Source: Hydrangea macrophylla (taxonomy: Eukaryota > Streptophyta > Magnoliopsida > Cornales > Hydrangeaceae). Taken from it: a stretch of DNA of 64,000 bases. A model generated the notes under the pieces. It was not told the DNA's origin and searched no databases. It saw only the letters and a list, made by a program, of their open reading frames with translations. The stretch spans positions 69,046,864-69,110,863 of the forward strand of contig CM066993.1 in NCBI GenBank assembly GCA_033977485.1. Reading direction: 5' to 3'. Positions 9,552 through 21,467 of the stretch are shown here, piece by piece. Numbering within the stretch: the stretch's first letter is position 1; the number at the start of each line of letters is the position of its first letter. A program made the position numbers and the translations under genes.

Positions 9552-11939
9552 ATGGATCTTATGAATCGAGTATTCAAGGATTATTTGGATGACTTTGTGA
9601 TTGTATTCATTGACGATATCCTTGTTTATTCGCCAAGTGAGATAGAACACGAGAACCACTTGAGGTTGATACTTCAGAGATTACGAGAGAAACAATTATT
9701 TGGTAAATTCAAGAAATGTGAATTTTGGTTGTCTAGTATTACTTTTCTTGGTCACGTGATTGACAAGAATGGAGTATCAGTTGATCCTCACAAAGTAGAA
9801 GCTGTATCTAATTGGCAAAGGCCGACATCCGTATCCGAAATTCGAAATTTTTTGGGGTTAGCGGGGTACTACCGTCGTTTTATTGAACATTTCTCAAAGA
9901 TTTCATTGCCGATGACAAAGTTAATGAGAAAGGGTGTAATTTTTGAATGGAGTCAGGAATGTGAAGACAGTTTTCAGGAATTGAAGTCGAGGTTGACGAG
10001 AGCACCTATTCTGACAATACCATCCGGAACCGAGGGGTTTGTGATCTATAGTGATGCGTCGCATCAAGGTTTGGGATGTGTACTTATGCAAGGTGGCAAG
10101 GTGATTGCCTATGCTTCGAGACAATTGAAGACGCACGAAATTAATTATCCGACTCACGATTTGGAATTGGCCGCTGTAATTCATGCATTGAAGATTTGGA
10201 GACACTACTTATACGGGGAAAAGTGTGAGATATTCACCGACCACAAGAGTTTGAAATACATTTTCACCCAACGGGACTTGAACATGAGACAACGAAGATG
10301 GTTGGAGTTGATGAAGGATTACGATCTTTCGATTGAGTACCATTCGGGAAAGGCGAATGTAGTAGCCGATGCATTAAGCCGAAAGACGTCGAGGAATTTA
10401 GCCGACGAGCTAACACAACAAAAGGAGTTGATAAACGAGATGGAACGCTTAGAATTGGATGTGATTCTAGGGACCAATGATGGCTTGATGATGGCGATTG
10501 TAGCACACCCAGATATTATTGAAGAGATCAAGAAAGAACAATTTAACGACGTCTATTTGTGCAAAATGAGGGATGAGATACCTTTGGGAAAGCGACCTGG
10601 TTTTGTGTTGGAACGAGGAACGTTGAAACTGGGAAATCGATTATGTATACCAAATGTGAAAGACTTGAAAGAGAGGATTCTAGAAGAAGCTCATAGTACG
10701 AAATATTCAGTGCACCCGGGAAGTAATAAGATGTACAGAAACTTGAGAGAAAACTTCTGGTGGAAGGGTATGAAGCGTGAAGTCGCTAAATTTGTATCTG
10801 AATGTTCGGCATGTCAACAGGTTAAAGCAGAGAGACAAGTACCCGCAGGATTATTACAACCTTTACCTGTGTCAGAATGGAAGTGGGATGAGATTACGAT
10901 GGATTTTGTTTCAGGATTTCCACGATTATGTAATAAGAATGATAAGATTTTGGTTATAGTTGACCGATTAACCAAGTCAGCTCATTTTCTACCGATCAAG
11001 ACGACTAAACCGTCCAAGTTAGCAGAATTGTATGTGAAAGAGATTATAAAACTACATGGAGTCCCAGCTGTGATTGTATCAGATCGTGATAGTAGTTTTA
11101 CGTCAAGATTTTCGGAAAGTTTGCAAGAAGCTATGGGTACAAAATTGAGTTTCAGTACTGCATTTCATCCTCAGACCGATGGACAGTCAGAGCGCATGAT
11201 CCAGACGCTAGAGGATATGTTGAGATTGTATGTGTTAGACTTTGGGAGTAATTGGGAGCACCATTTTCCGTTAATTGAATTTGCGTATAACAACAGATTT
11301 CAGTCCAGTATTGGTATGGCACCAAATGAAGCTCTGTATGGCCGTAAGTGTCGATCGCCAGTTTGTTGGACCGAGGTGGGAGAAAGAAAGTTGTTAGGAC
11401 CTGAGTTAATACAGGTGACTACTGAGAAGGTGAAATTGATTCAGGAACGTCTTAAGGAAGCTCAGAGTCGATATAAGAGCTATGCGGACTCTAAACGACG
11501 ACCGATGAATTTTGAAGTGGGAGATTTCGTATACTTGCGAGTATCGCCTTCAAAAGGCATTGTACGATTTGGAAAGAGGGGAAAGTTCAATCTGAGATTC
11601 ATAGGACCTTTTGAGATCCTAGAGAGAGTAGGCCCGGTGGCTTATCGATTGACCTTGTCATCAGGGTTGGAACATGTGCATAATGTATTTCACGTATCAA
11701 TGTTGAGACGTTGTATGACTGATACGAGTAAGATCATTGTACCTGAACCGCTGCAAATTCAGGGGGACTTGACTTATGTGGAACAACCAGTAGAGATTCT
11801 AGATCGAAAGGAACAAGTCTTAAGAACTAAGACGATTCCGATGGTAAAGGTATTATGGCGTAGTCACACGGTGGAAGAGGCTACGTGGGAAAATGAGGAA
11901 GACATGCGCAATGAGTATCCGTACCTGTTCGACGCATGA
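9552..11939 (+). pseudogene. Tekay reverse transcriptase C-terminus, RNase H, integrase and chromodomain
   Basis: 795 codons in the same frame as the upstream segments. The RT catalytic motif is FIDD at residues 19-22 (YIDD is commoner). RNase H has D168, E205 and D230. The integrase zinc-binding motif uses H381, H388, C418 and C421, and the catalytic triad is D451, D511 and E547. The last 60 residues form a chromodomain, which in chromoviruses steers integration to chromatin. Every catalytic residue is present in this segment, so loss of function is due to the three upstream stop codons. It ends 41 bp before the 3' LTR. Confidence 0.92.
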
Positions 11940-11964
11940 GGTAAAGTTTGGGGACAAACTTCCT

Positions 11965-11980
11965 TTTTGGAGGGGAGAGT
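11965..11980 (+). other. Polypurine tract of the Tekay element
   Basis: TTTTGGAGGGGAGAGT directly precedes the 3' LTR, where second-strand synthesis is primed. Its last three bases, AGT, also occur directly left of the 5' LTR. Confidence 0.8.
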
Positions 11981-14208
11981 TGTCACACCCGTTCCAGAAA
12001 ATCATTGTTTTATCATGCATATTGATTTTTGTGAGTTTATCAATGTTAGTTGATAATGGTGATGAGGTTGACTGTGAGTCAACGGTAAGGTGTCAGTAAG
12101 GATACGGGAACATGTCAGTTCATATTGCATGGGCATGAGTAAATGGCATTTATATGATTTAAATGTTATTTGACTTTATCTGGTATTCCTGTGAATAGTA
12201 ATTATACCTATGTAGTATAATTCTGATATTTGGATACTTTAGTATATCATTTTAAAAACTGTGGTGAGAACGTGAGTGATCGTGATATAAAAAGATAGGT
12301 GGTATAGAGATTCCACGGAGATTTAGTTTTCGAACGTAATTTTTGGACCCAAACAGAATTTAGTCGAAAACTTTTATAAATTATAGTTTTCACTCGTAAA
12401 GTTATAAAATGGACGTATGCGACGTTTTGAGACATGATTAGAAGTTTTGAGAACTCGAGGGGTGGTAAACGCAATTCCTTGAAAGTTTTTCTATATATAG
12501 TAAAGGATAAGAATTCATTTTCCAAACTTGCCAAAAATATCTAGAGAGAGGAGAGAGAAAGAAGATTGGAGCCAACGGGCTTTGCGACGACAAACGGCGA
12601 CCGTTCGTCCGTCAGATTTTCTCCAAATTCGAGATTTGAACTCGTGGAGGTAAGGCCTACGTTTTGATACTACTTAGGCCATGTTTGGCTAATTTTTCTA
12701 AAAACTCTAATTTCTAGAATTTGGGGAAAACCAGGTAAAACTCGTAGGAATCGCGTATAATTTGGAATCCGACGATTAATTAGCTCCCTAGACGATCCTT
12801 CAAAGTTTGAAGAGATTTGCGCAAGGTATGAATTTTAGATTTATGAAATATATGGATTTTCATGTTTTGAACATCACTTTTGATATTCTTGGATCCGGGC
12901 AAAATTCATGTATTAATTAGGCCCGTTAATTACGCACGTGAAATTATATAAAAAGCACGTATAACTGTTTATGTGAGCATGTTATGTGTCTACTTGGGTC
13001 AAAGGAGAGTTTGGTACAAATTCATCCGGGGTAAGCTCCTCGAACATTGAGGATTGTGATTAAAAAGGAATTGGAATTATGGTTGTGTCTGGATTGGAGG
13101 TGGGCCCAACCAGGACACGGTACCTGGTATAGAGGAAGGCCCAACCAGTGTACGAGATGCGTGGGAGAGGTGGGCCTCCTACGGCATCGACCTGGATGAA
13201 TGCGTACCACTCACCCTAGAGACCATTTCTATGTGTTTTAGATGCTTAAAGCATGAACATTGTCATATAAGCATACATTTAGAATTGTACGCTCAGCATA
13301 TAGCTGAGCAGTGGAGATGTACTCCATTGCAAGTAAGAAAAAAGACAAGAAGAATCGTGAGGAGTGAGGCCGAGGAACGCCGGGGAACCACATTTGTATA
13401 TGTTTTTGTTTTAAATGCTAAAACCTTGTGTAAGGATTTGAAATTGTAATAGTACATTGTAATAGATCTTTGGATTTGTTCTGTAACATGGTAATTCTGT
13501 AATTGAACGTCTGTAGTTATGTTTTGAATGTTGAAAATCAGTTATGGTTGTGATTGTGGTTGGTGTGGAGAAGTATGAGTTGTTAATTATCAACACAGGG
13601 CTGCCCAGCAGGGGAGCAGTCGACTGAACCCAGGATCAGTCGACTGGATCTCGTAGGATGGAGATACTGAAAGTGAATAGTAAGAGAAGCAGTCGATTGG
13701 ACCCTTGATCAGTCGACTGAACCACTTTTGATTTTGGTTACTGCTTCTCGTAATGGTAAAAGCAGTCGACTGGACCCCGGGTCAGTCGACTGGACCCCTT
13801 TTGTAAACGGATGGATTTTGGTTCTGCTTAACACAGTCGACTGGGGACCTTGATCAGTCGACTGAGCAGTCGACTAGGTTCTCTGATCAGTCGACTAGAC
13901 TTCTGATGAGATTTTAGGTTTTGGTTTCCGCTCAGTACAGTCGACTGACTGGACCCTAGGAGCAATCGACTGAACCCTTGTTTTCAAAACTGATTCTTTT
14001 GAATGTGTTTTCCATTGGCCAAAACTTTTTTTTTATAACTCTGATTTCAAGGGATTTTACAAACTCAGAGGGTAATGTTCTCTAAGTTTTAATTACCCAG
14101 GATTATTTTAAAGTTCTTTCCGCTGCGTATAGTAATATTGGTGTTTGGATGAGGCTTGGTGGCGTGCCACGTGTCCTATTTTCACGCGTAGTGGGATGGG
14201 TCGTGACA
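11981..14208 (+). repeat. 3' LTR of the Tekay element
   Basis: 2228 bp, nearly identical to the 5' LTR, ending GGGTCGTGACA and followed by GGTAT. Its palindrome array (from 13617 to about 13980) has lost several perfect sites through C to T or G to A changes, the pattern expected from methylated CG decay. Confidence 0.92.
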
Positions 14209-16582
14209 GGTATGTGTATTAAAGTCAAACCTTAAGAGGAGTAGTTAATATTTACATATTGTTTAATCGCACCACACGAATCGCGATTGAGGAGTGAGTC
14301 GCACGATTGGCTCTCTAAAGTGATTCCCAAACGGAGCCTAAAACTAAAAATGAGAATGGGTATAGGTTAGAAATTGTGACAAAATACGAATAGACACCTA
14401 ATGCCCATTGCGTTGACCTACTGTATCCGCAACAATAACTCGAATCTTTTGAAGTTTTTAGGAGAGAGAAAGTCATTCTCTTTAACATAACTTTCACTGT
14501 TTCACATAATGGGATACTCTTTGAAGCTTTCAAATAGGACCATCAATGCTCAACGAAAAATTATTGTATTGCTTTGAATCATATGATACATGGTGCTCTC
14601 AGTCAGTAACCGACTGTTAAGTGATTAATTAAAAGTTTTTGGTCTTTTAAAAGTCAAATAATTTTGTCACATGACAATCAGGGGGTGAATTCAGATTTTT
14701 TTGGTTAAGAGGGGCTTAAATTATAAGGGGGTTCGGGGGCAGCGCTCCTGAGGCAAATTTTTTTTAGGTCTACATATACACAATTATGTGTAAAACTGTA
14801 AAATTGGTTTAACACCCCTAGTTTGGGATAAATTGTGTAATTTTAGGAGGCTTATTTCTAAAACCTGTAATATATTACATATAAATATAAAATTTTCAAA
14901 AGTCCAGGAGGGCCTATGCCTAAAATCTACAAAATATTGTATGTAAATCTAGAATTTTTAAAAGTCTAGGGGGGGCCTGTGTGAATTTTAGGAGAGCCTA
15001 TTTGTAAAATTTGTAAAATATGATATGTTATTCCGTAATTTTCAAAAATCCAGGAGAGGCATGTGCCATCTCTGGTGACCATGTAGGTCCGCCACTGATG
15101 AAAACCTCGTACTAACTAAGACCACCACGTGATAATAGTCCCAGACTGTTAAATAACTTCTCATGCTCAACATAGTTGTGCTTGCTGCCTATATTTATCT
15201 ATTAATTTGTCCATAGATCATATATGTGCATTGTTTTAGTGACATGAGAACTCTTTCGAAGTAGAGTTGATCCAAAAGAGATTCGGTGTGGGCATTAGAG
15301 CATTGAGAGAATATTTTCTTAGTATGAGCGGACGAACACACCAGTGGTGTATCAGTTATTGTGTCCACGATAAACGTTGGGTAGCCAAGTGCAAACTGGA
15401 TAACTGTTGGACTCAATCCAGTAGTGTAGGTCCATGTGTAGTGGCAACGTTTTGCAAAAATTTCTAGTAATTTTAATTAGAGACTATGCGGGCAAAACAA
15501 GAACATATTCTGTAATTCAGAAAAGAATCGATTTTAAATAATTTTGTATTTCTTTAGCTGCTAGAATGGGAGTTTGGGTCTGAGTTAGTTCTTGATTAAT
15601 CTAACATAACATTGCTTTGAAAAAAAATTAGATAAAGTAAGATGTGATTAGAAATCGATCCAGTTTTCCATAATGACCTTAATTTTTACATATCACCCAC
15701 TTCTCGTTTTTAACAAACAACGGTGGTCAATGATAAAATTTGAGAATATAGCAAATAATTCTTTAGAATATAGAAATTGTCTTTCTTGTTGATTTTCTTT
15801 TTTCTTTCAGGTAGATAATTGATGAACCCACATTATCAATGAGCGTGTGTCTCTGCGATGCCAAAATCGTAGATCTATGCCCTAAATGCAGTTCGTAAGC
15901 ACTTCGTTGTTATATCGACCAAACAACTAAACTAGAATAAGCAATTCTACATTTAAGCAGTTTTATCAATCATGGTCAAATTAAATCTAACAAGTATAAA
16001 AACAAACAAAAGAATCAATTTGTAGGATGATGGGATTTTTGACCACTCAAATGAATGGGATAATATTAGTGTCTTTATTATTGAGCTTTTACCCACAAAT
16101 TTAAAAAAAGCAAAAAGAAATAAACAATTACCAAACGCTGGATAATGTGATAAAATCACCCTTGTTAACTACGATGGCAAACTTCAGTTTATAAGACAGT
16201 CTCCAAGAGGATACGATGAATGAGATTCTGAAGCAAATTTGATGTGCCAACTAAAATTCTTTTACTCCAACTGACACAGCAAACTTGAAAAAAAAAAAAA
16301 AAACAAAACAAAACAAAACAAACAAATCAAAACAAAAAAAATTCAAATTTGATATATGGGTTTGAAACATTAACTTCCTCGTATAAAATTGCAAGCAACA
16401 CATGATTTTGTGAATGATCTCATTTGATGAATTTGGTTAAAATTCAAAAGGAACACTAACATGGGAATAATACAAAGAATAGATAAAGATATTTTTTTTT
16501 AAAATTAATAATAACATAGGAGTAATATACAACATTTGGTGCACATTTTGGAGGTATAAACTGTCAAAATTGCCTTTAATGT
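14209..16582. other. Gene-free intergenic stretch with degenerate repeats
   Basis: No coding domain is visible. At 14690-15100 a degraded module rich in GGAGG and AAAATTTT recurs about three times (pieces near 14845, 14905 and 14990), ending in CCGCCACTGA. Near 14255-14340 is a terminal fragment of another repeat reading CCCAAACGGAGCCTA, related in style to the sequence at 23281. Poly-A and A/C-rich runs lie near 16290-16340. Confidence 0.4.
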
Positions 16583-16713
16583 AGCTAGGGAGAGTATTTT
16601 TGCTCACCCAAATTTGTTATAATTATTAAAATAGGACACATGTCACCCAATAAATGTCCGTGTGAACAATGAGTGAGCAAATTTGGGTTAACCAAAATAC
16701 TCTCGCAGCTAGG
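16583..16713. mobile_element. MITE family B, copy 1
   Basis: Inverted terminal repeats: GAGAGTATTTTTGCTCACCC on the left and a match to its reverse complement on the right, ending ACTCTCGCAGCTAG. About 130 bp and non-coding. A second copy is at 16988-17142. Confidence 0.6.
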
Positions 16714-16869
16714 GGTGTAACAAAAATCGACTTGACCGATCGAACCAATCGGTTCAGTTCGGTTCGATTTTCAAAACCTTCATGCACTGTAAAAATCAAA
16801 TCGAATAGAAAATTTACACTAATTGATTTGACGAAAAATCGCACATAATCAAATAGTTTTCATCCCTAA
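16710..16869. mobile_element. Short non-autonomous hAT-like element
   Basis: Starts TAGGGGTGTAACAAAAATCG and ends with a diverged inverse (CATCCCTA). The interior has repeated GGTTCG and CCGATCG motifs. The termini resemble hAT elements. No target duplication was confirmed. Confidence 0.4.
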
Positions 16870-16987
16870 ATATAGCAAACTACGACTTGATATATGAATT
16901 GAGAACACCTATGCAAACTACGACTTGATATCTCAAGTGCTTTTTTTTAACACATGTGGCAGTGGGCCCACTTGATTTTGATTGGAA

Positions 16988-17142
16988 AGAGTATTTTTGT
17001 TCACCCATTGTTCACCTACCAGCTATTCTGACATGTGTCTCATTCATATCTCATTCAGTATTTATGTTATAGAATAGGGGCAGAATGGGAATAAAATGGG
17101 ACAAGTGTCAGAATGCTGTTAGTGGGTGAGCAAAATGTACTA
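16988..17142. mobile_element. MITE family B, copy 2
   Basis: GAGTATTTTTGTTCACCC on the left mirrors GGGTGAGCAAAATGTACT on the right. Same terminal repeat as the copy at 16583. Confidence 0.55.
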
Positions 17143-17449
17143 TTAATTGGAGGATATTGAAGTGGTCCCCATCATTATTAAATGTAGTTCCACTACTACA
17201 TATGTTTGAGAACCATTTGGAATACAAACTTGATAATCATAACTAGGGCTGCAACTCGGACGTGCTAGAGTAGATTTTAGGTCTGTCCAGATACAACCTA
17301 AGTTTTAGTGCAATCTGCCCCAAGCCCGGATTGCAGTTAAGAAAATAAATAAATAATTATTCTAGAGAGTTTCAAGCCTAGTTTTTTCTGTTAAAATTTA
17401 AGAGAAAACCTTTACCTATCAATTTACTTTTTCAATAACAAGAATGTTA

Positions 17450-17594
17450 GGAGCTCTAACAAATTCCAGTAACACTCACACCCACACTCTATCTCTCTTC
17501 TAGTGGTACTTTGGTTCCACTACGGACCCCACAGTGCCACTAGGAGAGAGATAGAGTGTGGGTGTGAGTGTTAGTGGAATTTGTTAGTGCCCCA
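17450..17594. mobile_element. MITE family A, copy 1
   Basis: Fold-back element of about 145 bp with ends related to GGGGCACTAACAA and inverted arms containing AGAGAGATAGAGTGTG. The symmetry continues about 12 bp further out (GAGTAATATTT). Two further copies are at 20368 and 22952. Confidence 0.75.
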
Positions 17595-17652
17595 AATATT
17601 ACTCGTGCTTAAAAGTTAGTATTTTTATTTTATTTTTTTAACTATTTTTTAT

Positions 17653-17823
17653 GGGTAATATTTGAGACACTTAAAATCCACACAATTTTAGACATACTCT
17701 AAGGTAGACAATGGGAAGAGAGAAAGAGACTGTGAGGTCCACTGGCAGTGTAGAGTCCACCAAAGTGATTTGAGTGGGGTGTGTTAAAAGTTGTGTGAGT
17801 GGGGTGTGTCTGAAGTATTACTC
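17653..17823. mobile_element. MITE distantly related to family A
   Basis: Ends GGGTAATATTTGAGACAC and its diverged inverse ending GAAGTATTACTC. Shares the GAGTAAT outer terminus with family A but has a different interior. Confidence 0.5.
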
Positions 17824-17841
17824 ATTTTTTTATTTATAACT

Positions 17842-18064
17842 CCGTCTTTTGTGAGATGGAACATCACCACCTACACTCAAAGAATTGTATATATTCCCTC
17901 TCATAAAAGTGAATTCAGTGCTTAATTATTATTTTTTTAACTATTTTTTTTATGAGTCTCACTTTTGTGAGGGAGAACAATACCAGCTGTACCCAAAAAG
18001 CTGCACACTTTAATGTAATCCTTGGGTGCTGGTGATGTTCTTCGCTCTCACAAAAGTGGATTGA
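17842..18064. mobile_element. Fold-back element, about 220 bp
   Basis: The arm containing TTTTGTGAGATGGAACATCACCACC is mirrored by GGTGATGTTCTTCGCTCTCACAAAAG. Non-coding. Confidence 0.5.
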
Positions 18065-18156
18065 ATGCTTAAAAACTTTTTTTTTTTATTTTTAAAACTA
18101 ATTTTTTTTTAATAGGTGTGGTCACGTGTGAGATACTGAGAGTAAGCGGCTTAACG

Positions 18157-18349
18157 GAAATGCTAGATGCACAAAAAAAATACACAATGAAATGCACAAT
18201 CAGCTTGAAGTTGTTGGATTTCGTGCTGAAAAGTCTGTACACACAAAAAGACAAAAAAAAAGAATGTACATCTTTTTTAGCACGTGGTCTAACAAATTAA
18301 AGCAAGTTGTGCATTTCGTTGTGCACTTTTTTTGTGCATCTACCATTAC
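18157..18349. mobile_element. MITE with ATGCTAGATGCACAAAAAAA ends
   Basis: Inverted repeats of about 40 bp: TGCACAAAAAAAA...AATGCACAA on the left and TTGTGCATTTCGTTGTGCAC...TGTGCATCTACCATT on the right. About 190 bp and non-coding. Confidence 0.65.
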
Positions 18350-18769
18350 TCGCGGCCTAAACTAACAAGCTACGGCACTCCCAGGGTATAATCAAACTGA
18401 GTGTGTGACACGTGCTAATTTGTATTTTTTTATTTGTGTTTGTGTTGGAAAAACCGTGTGTGGACTTGGACTTTTTTGCACATGGTGTGTTTTTGAGTCT
18501 TTAGACTTGGTCATTACTAGGATATGCCAATCCTATGATAAATTATAGTGATTTTAGTTGTACTGTACATCCAAATTTATTGACAATATAGTATAATTTA
18601 TGTCCCAAAATATGTAACAAGGTCTCGTAGTACTATAACTTTGAATATCACGAGCCTGGCCGAGTTCAACCCGTAATTTACTCGGACTTAGGCAACTTTT
18701 TTATATATCTTGGACGAGCTTGGACTAGAAAGTTCAAGTCTGTATTGAATTTTGATTGAGCTTAGACAG

Positions 18770-19996
18770 TGTTTGCTAGTAGTTATGCGCGGGCGTGCCA
18801 GAACCAAAAGTGGTTCAGTGTGTGCAAACTAATTTCCTATATGCTTGAGTCAGTGATACTCAAGGCTTTTAGATCTGACTTCTAAACTAAAACAATTGTG
18901 TGCGACAAGTAGGAAAGTACCCTCACCAGAAATCCCTTGGCAGTACTGAAGCGCACAAGCCAAATAGTGTATGAGTTTACCAAGTAAACAATCACAAACG
19001 ATTAATAAAATACAGATTTTATTAAATGTTTGGAAAATACAACCAAAGAACAGATTCAGAACAGACTGATTGTTCGTGAGAATGAAAACAGTAAAAGAAA
19101 AATAACAAAAAAGATGGTAGACCTATTTGCTATGCTTGCAGAAAAAACATAAAAGTTGAATGCTTTTGAATGCTGTTGAATGCTGTTTTCGAGAGTGACG
19201 CGGAGTAGTCTGCAGCTTGGCCTGCCTCCATATTTATAGCGGCCATGATTGAATTCTGATTAGGAAAGGACTCATTAGCTTGCGCCTTAAGCTACTAACT
19301 GATTGGTTAATTGAAGAAACCCTTTTATATCAATGATTCCTTCCTTATCAAGAACTTGATTGCCTTAATCCCTTTAATTTAGGGATCAGACGCATCAATC
19401 CAGCTGGCAACAGACAATCCCTTTCCTAACCGGACTCTTATTCCTAAAATTCTTTGAACGTGATGTCATCCTGCCAGCTGTGAATAGCACCGCCCTCTTT
19501 TCATCAATCGGCCTCATACCTGTGACTGAAGACTCATCGGACTCACGTAATGTCTTTATGCCCGATAAAATCTCCCCAGGTGCTCACGTCCGATCGGGCT
19601 CAGTCCACCAACCTTTATCACTTTCAATAGGTGTGGTGTCCGATCGTTGGTACATTCATGTTCTCTACCTCCTCATCGGGCTCCCGTTCTGACAAATGCC
19701 CGATGAAGTCCCTTATGCCCGGCGTATCAATCGGTCTCCAACGTGTGTCCTTGCTCCATTGCTGCTACCATTGATGCCCGATAGACCACCACGGGTCTGA
19801 TGCTGCCTATCGGGCTCCATCCCACGGAACATCCAGGTTGCCTTCTCTAAACTTCTGGTGACGCTTCCCCTAAGCCCGATGTCATCATCTCCTCCGGACC
19901 AACCGGCGTCTAAAATGCCCATGCCCGACTATCTCTAGGCCCATATCCTCATATCAATCGGGCTAGAAAACCTTTGGCGGTTTTTAGGTGCAAACA
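18770..19996 (-). mobile_element. Solo LTR related to the Tat-element LTR
   Basis: 1227 bp, from TGTTTGCTAG to GGTGCAAACA, flanked on both sides by GACAG (18765-18769 and 19997-20001). The plus-strand start GGGCGTGCCAGA and the later TCTGACTTCTA match the Tat LTR at 30546. The minus-strand TATA box at 19231-19240 gives the orientation. The U3 part, 19390-19980, is full of GCCCGAT and ATCGGGC motifs in both orientations. A solo LTR arises by recombination between the two LTRs of a full element. Confidence 0.88.
19231..19240 (-). promoter_or_regulatory. TATA box of the solo LTR
   Basis: The minus strand reads GCTATAAATA, equivalent in place to the TATA box of the Tat LTR. Confidence 0.5.
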
Positions 19997-20072
19997 GACA
20001 GAGAGATGAATAACCTGAGTAACATGAGCCTGAACTAACACGTATATAAGTATTTATATATATGTGACAGTC

Positions 20073-20240
20073 AGACTCTAAAGAGGGCACCCTCTCTTAA
20101 TTAAAGAGAGGGCCTTTGTTTTGACCGTTGGATCGTGTTTGCATTAATGACAGTTTTGTCATTTTACAGTTTTTAAACACAATTTGACGACCAAAACAGA
20201 GACCCTCTCTTTAATAAAGAGAAGTGGTCATCTTCAGAGA
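20073..20240. mobile_element. Fold-back element with CCCTCTCTT arms
   Basis: The left end GACTCTAAAGAGGGCACCC is mirrored by the right part ending in GAAGTGGTCATCTTCAGAG; CCCTCTCTT motifs occur on both sides. About 170 bp and non-coding. Confidence 0.5.
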
Positions 20241-20367
20241 ATCTTTGATATATAATATACATAGTTGTATTATATATATTTTATCTTTGTATTCGTTTTA
20301 GCCAAAGAAGTACTATCTTTTTAGCAGCAAATATATCCCCTTAGATTTTATTGAAAGAGTAACATTT

Positions 20368-20506
20368 GGGACACTAACAAATTCCACTAACACTCATACC
20401 CACAATCTCTTTCTTCTAGTGGTACTATGGGGTCCACAATAAAACTAAAGTGCCACTAGAAGAGATAGAGTGTGTGTGTGAGTGTTAGTGGAATTTATTA
20501 ATACCC
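20368..20506. mobile_element. MITE family A, copy 2
   Basis: Same arms as the 17450 copy: CACTAACAAATTCCACTAAC on the left and GTTAGTGGAATTTATTAATA on the right. The most diverged of the three copies. Confidence 0.7.
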
Positions 20507-21424
20507 TGACATTGGTGTTTAAGCACTTAAATCCATTTATGAGAGGAAAAAGTAGAGCACCTGCATCCAAAAAAAACCTGGAATGTCCTACTTTTTAAAG
20601 CTGTTCCTATTTTCCCGCTATCCTCATCGTTTATCACGTGGCGTTTCACCATTGGCTCTATATTTGCTGGCACGTGTGGACTCTTTACGAAATCCCCACA
20701 AGGCCACATGTCATATCAAAGTAAAATGGAGATATGCTAAGATACTTTATTTTTAAAAATGAAAAAAACATGGCTTAACTACATTTTACACGTCTTAGTT
20801 TGTCTTTTGTGTCAATTTGACCTCTATAATTTTGAAAGTGTCATTTTAGTCCATGTAGTTTCATAAGTATGTCATTTTAGTCCCTCAAATACTTTTTGTG
20901 ACAATTTTTTTACTTTCAGTGACAAAATTATTCATCACTAAAGGACTTATTGGACTTATTTGATACACTTATAAAACTACAGGAACTAAAGTGATACTTT
21001 TTAAATTATAAGGACCAAACTGACACAAATAACAAACTACAAAGGTATTTAACCCAAAAAAAACAATAAGCAAAAAAAAACAAAGGAAATGGATGCTTGG
21101 TCCATATAGTTTTAAATAATATGGACATACAGTCATCTATATCCATATATATATATATATGTATGTGTGTGTGTCTATTTATATATTTTCGTATACAAGT
21201 CTGTCTCAGTATTCAAAGGCTTCAAACGTCGGTTTGATTTCATATTTGACTTTTCTGTCCAAAACTTCAAGCAATTTGCTTCAATTGTCACCAACTCTGC
21301 ACTTCTTTTTAATACTAATCTTTTTGATTTGATTATTTGGTGAGTTCTTCAATTTCTTTATTTGTTAATCCTTTTGGGCTTTTCAACGATTGAACCTCCC
21401 TTTCATTTTCAACTGCCTTTATAT

Positions 21425-21467
<43 letters not shown>

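Larger units (their letters stand above)
4990..14208 (+). mobile_element. Full-length Tekay/Del-type chromovirus (Ty3/Gypsy)
   Basis: Two long LTRs (4990-7231 and 11981-14208) flank a primer site, one gag-pol frame and a polypurine tract. The domain order protease, reverse transcriptase, RNase H, integrase, chromodomain places it in Ty3/Gypsy, and the C-terminal chromodomain plus the integrase sequence style point to the Tekay (Del) lineage. Right flank is GGTAT; the immediate left flank is TCAGT, and the matching GGTAT lies left of the TRIM array at 3715-3719. The LTRs differ at scattered positions and the frame carries three stop codons, so the copy is fairly young but not autonomous. Confidence 0.9.
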
